The position numbers and the translations under genes are program-made. Shown one piece after another: positions 59,637 to 64,000 of a stretch of 64,000 bases of DNA. A model generated the notes under the pieces. That model was given only the letters and a program-made list of their open reading frames with translations, was not told the DNA's origin and did not search any database. The stretch is taken from the NCBI GenBank assembly GCA_016716475.1, contig JADJWG010000001.1, positions 1,302,001 through 1,366,000 on the forward strand, read 5' to 3'. Position 1 is the first letter of the stretch; each line of letters starts with the position of its first letter. This DNA is from Phycisphaerales bacterium. GTDB taxonomy: Bacteria > Planctomycetota > Phycisphaerae > UBA1845 > Fen-1342.

Positions 59637-62528
59637 GTGTCAGCGAAGAAGACTACCAAGAAGAAGACCGCCAAAGCCGCCGCGAAGTCGGCGGTCAAGA
59701 AGAGCACCCGGCGCAAGACCACCGCGGCAGAGCCCGATACCGAGACGGCGCCGGAGGTCGCGGCCGAGACCAAGACCGCAACCCGCAAGACGGTGAAGAA
59801 GGCCGCGCGCGGTGGACGAGCAAAGCCGGAAGCGCCGGCCACGGCCGTGATGACTACGGCGGTGGCACCGGAGGCACCACAGGTGAAACCCACGACCGGG
59901 CGCGGCATCGAGGTTAAGCCACACGCGCCCGATGCGCAGGTGGAGGAGAGCAACGGCGCGATCGTAATCCGTTTTCCACCCGTGGCACCTTCACCTTTTG
60001 CGGAAGCTCGTCGGCCTCGCGCGGAGACTCCCCGCCCGGGCCCGGTGAAGCCGGTGCCGCAGCCGGCAGCGAGTGTCCCACCACCAGCTTCCGCGGTTAC
60101 CTCGGAAGTACGCGGTCGGGATCAGGATCGCGAGCGTGGCCGTGACCGGGACCGTGATTCGAGTCGCGGCGGTCATCCGCCGCGTCCGGACCGCCGCGAC
60201 GAACGCGCCCCGGAGGGACGTACGAACCGAGAGGACAACCAGCGGCGGGATGAGCGCCCGAACGAGCGGCGGGACGACCGCCGTGGAGGTCGTCAGGGGG
60301 CTGGACGCCGAGAACCGCGCCGGGATGACAACCGTGACGGAATCCGGCGGGACGAGCGCCCGGACGCACGGCGCGGGGAGCGTCTCGACGATCATCGGGG
60401 TGCCCCCCGTGAAGAACCACGGCGAGACGACCGTGACGGCCGTGGGCCAGCGGGGCGGGGTGCCGACGAGGGCTCCGACGGTGATCTCGGTCTGTCGCGC
60501 AGCCAACGCCGCCGGCGCCGCCGCCGCCGGGGTGGGGGTGGCGAAGGTGCCCCTGCCGCGGGCCCAGGGCCGAGCCCCAGTGCCTCGGCCACGCCCGAAG
60601 CGCGCCACACATGGGAGCCCGAGGAACACGAAGAGTTGGTGGTAAGCTCCGGGGCTCCACCGCGTGAGGAAGAACACCCCACATGGCTGGATGACGCCGA
60701 CACGCTTGAGGCCGAAATCGACGAGTTCGATGCCCCGGAGGTCGAGGTGCTCGAGCCGGACGAGGCCTACACCGCCACCGAGATTGGTGCTGAGGACGAA
60801 GACGACGAGGACGAAGACGACGACGAAGGTGCGGCCGGGCCGGAGCGGGAAATCGCCACCGTCACCGAGGAAGGGGACGACAGTCGTCCCAGCCGTGGTC
60901 GCCGGCGCCGGCGTGGTGGCCGGCGCGGCGGGCGACACGAAGGCCCGGAGGCAGCCACGCTGGTTGACACCCCGACGGCGGGCGTGGCGGCGGGTCCGAA
61001 AGTGCGGCGTGAGATGATCATCAACACGCTGCAGCGCGAGGAGTGCCGCATCGCGATCACGGAGAACAACCGGCTGGAGGAGATCTACCTCGAGCGGGCG
61101 GCGGCCGAAAACCACGTCGGCAACATCTACAAGGGGATCATCACGAACGTCGAGCCGAGCATCCAGGCCGCGTTCGTGGACTTCGGCCAGGGCAAGAACG
61201 GCTTTCTGCACATCTCCGACCTGCACCCGGAGTACTTCCCGAACGGTGAAGGCAACACGGAGAACGTTGGGCGGAAGATGCCACGGCGCGCCCGACCGCC
61301 GATCCAGAAGTGCCTGCGGCGCGGACAGGAAGTGCTCGTGCAGGTCACGAAGGAAGGGATCGGCACGAAGGGCCCGACACTCACGACCTACCTGAGCATT
61401 CCAGGCCGGTTCCTGGTCATGATGCCGGGCATGCGGCGACTGGGTGTGTCACGGCGGATCGAGGATGACGGCGCGCGTGAGCGGCTGCGCACCACGCTGG
61501 CGCAGCTTGAGCTGCCGGAGGGTGTGGGCTTCATCGCGCGCACGGCGGCGATCGATCGCCCGCTGGACGAGTTGCAGAATGACCTGCTGTACCTGACGCG
61601 GTTGTGGCGCGCCGTGGAGAAGCGGATCAAGAACGATGCGGCACCGGCCGAACTTTACCGCGAGTCGGACCTGGTGATTCGCACGATCCGCGATGTGTTC
61701 ACCGATGACATCGACAAGATCCTCGTCGACGACGAAGAAGTCGCGACCCGGGCGCGCGAGTTCCTCTCGATCTTCAGCCCGAAGTCGGAAAGCATCGTCG
61801 TCACCTACCGCGAACCCGAACCGATCTTTCACAAGTTCAGCATCGAGGCGGAACTCGAGCGGCTGCATTCACGGCACGTGCCATTGAAGTCGGGCGGTTC
61901 ACTTGTCATCGAGCAGACCGAGGCCCTGGTCGCGATTGACGTGAACAGCGGTAAGTTCCGCTCGGAGGACGATGCCGAGACGACCGCGTACAAAATCAAT
62001 TTCGAGGCCGCGGACGAGATCGCCCGCCAGCTCCGGCTGCGCGATCTCGGCGGCGTGGTGGTGTGCGACTTCATCGACATGCGGCTTGAGAAACACCGCC
62101 GGGAGATTGAGCGGCGGTTGATTGGAAACCTGAAGGCGCACAAGGAACGGGCCAAGGTTCTGCGGACGAGCGCATTCGGGCTGATCGAGTTGACGCGACA
62201 GCGGCAGCGGGCCAGTCTGACACGCAGTGTCTACCGCGACTGTCCGCATTGCCGCGGCACAGGTCTCGTGAAGACGGTCGAGTCGGTGACGCTGGACGTG
62301 ATGCGGATCATCCAACTCGCGGTGACCCGCGAGCATATCCGCATGGTCGAGGTGGCCGTGGCGCCAGATGTGGCCTACCTGCTTCAGAACCGCAAGCGCG
62401 CCCTGATTCACGAACTGGAAACCCGGCATCGGCGCATCGTCTCGATCCGACCGGATCCGAGTTTCAGTCAGGACCAGGTGGAGGTGACCTGCACCGACGC
62501 CCGCGGCCGAGTGGTGCCCTACACCTAG
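59637..62528 (+). CDS. RNase E/G family ribonuclease with long charged N-terminal extension
   Basis: 963 aa from a GTG at 59637 with AAAGGA upstream. Residues 1-90 are Lys/Ala-rich (AKKTTKKKTAKAAAKSAVKK), like histone H1 tails. A disordered Arg/Asp/Gly-rich segment (150-330) and an acidic segment (345-430) follow. The catalytic part begins near 457 (RREMIINTLQ). The S1 domain is IYKGIITNVEPSIQAAFVDFG. The metal-site Asp residues are in VAIDVNSGKF near 770 and VVVCDFIDMR near 810, and the zinc-link is CPHCRGTG near 872. The enzyme cleaves single-stranded AU-rich RNA in decay and rRNA/tRNA processing. The scaffold tail of E. coli RNase E is absent; its role may have moved to the N-terminus. Confidence 0.92.
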   Translation: MSAKKTTKKKTAKAAAKSAVKKSTRRKTTAAEPDTETAPEVAAETKTATRKTVKKAARGGRAKPEAPATAVMTTAVAPEAPQVKPTTGRGIEVKPHAPDAQVEESNGAIVIRFPPVAPSPFAEARRPRAETPRPGPVKPVPQPAASVPPPASAVTSEVRGRDQDRERGRDRDRDSSRGGHPPRPDRRDERAPEGRTNREDNQRRDERPNERRDDRRGGRQGAGRREPRRDDNRDGIRRDERPDARRGERLDDHRGAPREEPRRDDRDGRGPAGRGADEGSDGDLGLSRSQRRRRRRRRGGGGEGAPAAGPGPSPSASATPEARHTWEPEEHEELVVSSGAPPREEEHPTWLDDADTLEAEIDEFDAPEVEVLEPDEAYTATEIGAEDEDDEDEDDDEGAAGPEREIATVTEEGDDSRPSRGRRRRRGGRRGGRHEGPEAATLVDTPTAGVAAGPKVRREMIINTLQREECRIAITENNRLEEIYLERAAAENHVGNIYKGIITNVEPSIQAAFVDFGQGKNGFLHISDLHPEYFPNGEGNTENVGRKMPRRARPPIQKCLRRGQEVLVQVTKEGIGTKGPTLTTYLSIPGRFLVMMPGMRRLGVSRRIEDDGARERLRTTLAQLELPEGVGFIARTAAIDRPLDELQNDLLYLTRLWRAVEKRIKNDAAPAELYRESDLVIRTIRDVFTDDIDKILVDDEEVATRAREFLSIFSPKSESIVVTYREPEPIFHKFSIEAELERLHSRHVPLKSGGSLVIEQTEALVAIDVNSGKFRSEDDAETTAYKINFEAADEIARQLRLRDLGGVVVCDFIDMRLEKHRREIERRLIGNLKAHKERAKVLRTSAFGLIELTRQRQRASLTRSVYRDCPHCRGTGLVKTVESVTLDVMRIIQLAVTREHIRMVEVAVAPDVAYLLQNRKRALIHELETRHRRIVSIRPDPSFSQDQVEVTCTDARGRVVPYT

Positions 62529-62537
62529 CAATTCGGT

Positions 62538-62568
62538 GCGCGGAGCGGGTCGCGTGCCCGCTCCGCGC
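62538..62568 (+). terminator. Hairpin after the RNase E/G gene
   Basis: A 12-bp perfect stem (62538-62549 with 62557-62568) around a 7-nt loop. No T-run follows, so termination may be weak. Confidence 0.45.
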
Positions 62569-62668
62569 GCGGATCCCGCGCGCCACAGTGCCGCCACCGC
62601 GCTACCATGAGTAGAACCGCGGCGGCGCACAACAGACCGGGCGTGCTCCGTTTCCGGAGATCGGGTCC

Positions 62669-63637
62669 ATGGATTCACGACACATGGGTGAGAGTCTGCC
62701 GCGCCTTGTCGCGCAGCTTGTCGCCAGTTACGCCTCCGACGAGCGCACACAGTACATCGACCGCGAGTATCTGCCCGCGCGCCACGTCATCGTCGAGATT
62801 TGTGAACTGCTGCTTGAACTCACGTATCCCGGCTACTTCGGTCGTACCGGTCTTACTCGTCACAATATCAGCTACCATGTGGGCGAGCTCCTGCCCCGGC
62901 TCTGGGAGCTACTGACGGATCAGGTCACACGCTGCCTGTGCCATCGCCACGAGTGCGGCCAGGGTTCTCGGGATGAGGTCGTCGAGCCGCCCTGCCGCGA
63001 TGAGGCCGTGGCGCTGGTGACGAAGTTTCTCAGCCGCCTGCCCGCGGTGCGCGCCTGTCTGGCTGAAGACGTTCAAGCCGCGTACGACGGCGATCCCGCC
63101 GCAGAATCGACCTCCGAGGTGATCCTCGCGTATCCCGGCGTGCTCGCCATCACGATCTACCGCTTCGCCCACGAGTTGTACCGGCTGCATGTCCCGCTCG
63201 TGCCGCGCATCATGGCCGAGCATGCCCATCATCTCACCGGAATCGACATCCATCCCGGGGCCCGTATCGGCCGCTGCTTCTTCATTGATCACGGTACCGG
63301 TGTGGTCATCGGCGAGACGGCCGAAATCGGCGACCACGTCAAGATCTATCAGGGCGTGACGCTGGGCGCGCTGTCTTTCGAGAAGGATGAACGCGGCCGG
63401 CTGATTCGTGGCTACAAGCGCCATCCGACCGTCGGAAACCACGTTACCATCTATGCGAATGCGATTGTGCTTGGCGGTGACACGCAACTGGGCGATGGCT
63501 CGATCATCGGCGGTTCCGTGTTTCTGACGCGTGATGTCGCCTCCGGACACCAGGTCACGATCACCCCGCCCGTCTTGAAAGTGCGCCCGCCCCCCGGACA
63601 GGAACTTCAGCAGGGCCATCTCGGCGACGGGATTTGA
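62669..63637 (+). CDS. cysE: Serine O-acetyltransferase (CysE/EpsC type)
   Basis: 322 aa; CGGAGA is upstream of the ATG at 62669. The N-terminal helical domain (1-190) is followed by a left-handed beta helix (hexapeptide repeats: TGIDIHPGARIGRCFFIDHGTGVVIGETAEIGDHVKI in outline). The catalytic His is in GIDIHPG near 194 and the CoA-contact run is in the IYQGVTLGALSFEK region. It makes O-acetylserine, the substrate of the cysK product at 7635. The N-terminal domain is longer than in E. coli CysE and matches the longer type in Planctomycetota. Confidence 0.92.
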   Translation: MDSRHMGESLPRLVAQLVASYASDERTQYIDREYLPARHVIVEICELLLELTYPGYFGRTGLTRHNISYHVGELLPRLWELLTDQVTRCLCHRHECGQGSRDEVVEPPCRDEAVALVTKFLSRLPAVRACLAEDVQAAYDGDPAAESTSEVILAYPGVLAITIYRFAHELYRLHVPLVPRIMAEHAHHLTGIDIHPGARIGRCFFIDHGTGVVIGETAEIGDHVKIYQGVTLGALSFEKDERGRLIRGYKRHPTVGNHVTIYANAIVLGGDTQLGDGSIIGGSVFLTRDVASGHQVTITPPVLKVRPPPGQELQQGHLGDGI

Positions 63638-63666
63638 GAGTTTTCCGGGTACCGGGAGTGCTCCGC

Positions 63667-64000
63667 CTACGGAGCGACGTGAAACAAGCGCGTCCAGAAG
63701 ACCCATGCGACCGGCGCCGCCAGCAGCGGCGAATCAAGCACGTCCAGCACGCCGCCCAGACCCGGCAATGCCTGACCCGAATCCTTGACAGCCGCATCGC
63801 GCTTCAGCAGGGACGCACACAGATCTCCGGCCGCGGAAAACAGCCCCAGCAGCAGCCCGAGCAGCACCATCGCGAGGACGAACGGAACGCGCGGCTCGCG
63901 CAGCACCAGGTATCCGGCGCTCTGCAGCCACAGCCCGACGCCGACGGCGCAGAGAATCGTCGTCGCCATACCGCCGGCGAATCCCTCCCACGTCTTCTTT
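63667..64000 (-). CDS. cdsA: Phosphatidate cytidylyltransferase, C-terminal part (cut by the right edge)
   Basis: The frame runs in from beyond 64000. Visible are KKTWEGFAGGM, several membrane helices, and the family signature SAAGDLCASLLKRDAAVKDSG, then LPGLGGVLDVLDSPLLAAPV. These are the CDP-diacylglycerol synthase motifs near the C-terminus, with the metal-binding Asp residues. It makes CDP-diacylglycerol for phospholipid synthesis in the inner membrane. The N-terminal part is not in the window. Confidence 0.92.
   Translation of the reverse strand, partial: KKTWEGFAGGMATTILCAVGVGLWLQSAGYLVLREPRVPFVLAMVLLGLLLGLFSAAGDLCASLLKRDAAVKDSGQALPGLGGVLDVLDSPLLAAPVAWVFWTRLFHVAP

Noticed and set aside
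1..64000. CRISPR array, rRNA genes, prophage structural genes, replication origin
   Set aside because: I saw no regularly spaced short repeats, no rRNA sequence, no capsid, tail or terminase genes, and no DnaA-box cluster with origin genes.

Overview
The window looks like a chromosomal segment of a Planctomycetota bacterium, most likely of the Phycisphaerae type. The reasons are the high GC, the many secreted proteins with PEP-CTERM-like tails, dockerin-type EF-hand pairs, lipoproteins with Ig-like, PKD and WD40 domains, a TAT-exported Gfo/Idh/MocA dehydrogenase, and a zinc-ribbon of the form CxxCGYNLTGNxSGxCPECG that is common in planctomycete proteins. The taxonomic call is an inference from gene content; there is no rRNA here.

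Layout. 1-22122 is ordinary chromosome: a TPR protein (cut by the left edge), two paralogous PEP-CTERM-like exported proteins, a 2-Cys peroxiredoxin, an NrnA-like phosphoesterase, a DUF89 damage-control phosphatase, a dockerin protein, cysK, a collagen-like lipoprotein, a Cys/Met-metabolism PLP enzyme, nikR, a dehydrogenase plus HEAT-repeat pair, apbE, two lipoproteins, a TIGR01777 epimerase, an AlkD-like glycosylase, and a two-gene operon joining a Cys-rich DUF2703 protein to a SigZ-like ECF sigma factor.

22279-33720 is a strongly accessory region. It starts with broken pieces (a glutamine-amidotransferase fragment, a REP-associated transposase remnant with its REP hairpin, an IS end). It then carries three tandem RHS core/variable-C-terminus modules on the minus strand, each followed by a different small membrane-protein gene. 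This is the arrangement of RHS polymorphic toxin/immunity cassettes. Two modules contain a dockerin-type EF-hand pair embedded inside the RHS repeat. Two IS5-like elements and one ISL3 element have inserted in the C-terminal regions or beside the partner genes; removing each element with one target duplication restores the reading frame. The region ends at a frameshifted serine-recombinase C-terminus abutting the 3' end of tRNA-Pro(UGG), the expected edge of an integrated island.

33704-64000 returns to chromosome: tRNA-Pro, a saccharopine-dehydrogenase-like protein overlapping a PduO-type adenosyltransferase, a CoaB-type ligase, a YlbF / GT39 / LpxL-like operon, a PEP-CTERM protein, a PAP2 phosphatase, exported proteins, an HlyD-type adaptor, a PpiC/SurA-like lipoprotein, ArfB, a CAP-domain lipoprotein and a large PKD/WD40 lipoprotein. 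A LacI regulator then precedes HPF, PTS EIIA, HPr and EI, a phosphorelay with no sugar permease in sight. This runs on into a DUF2344 protein and an RNase E/G with a long charged N-terminal extension, then cysE and the end of cdsA.
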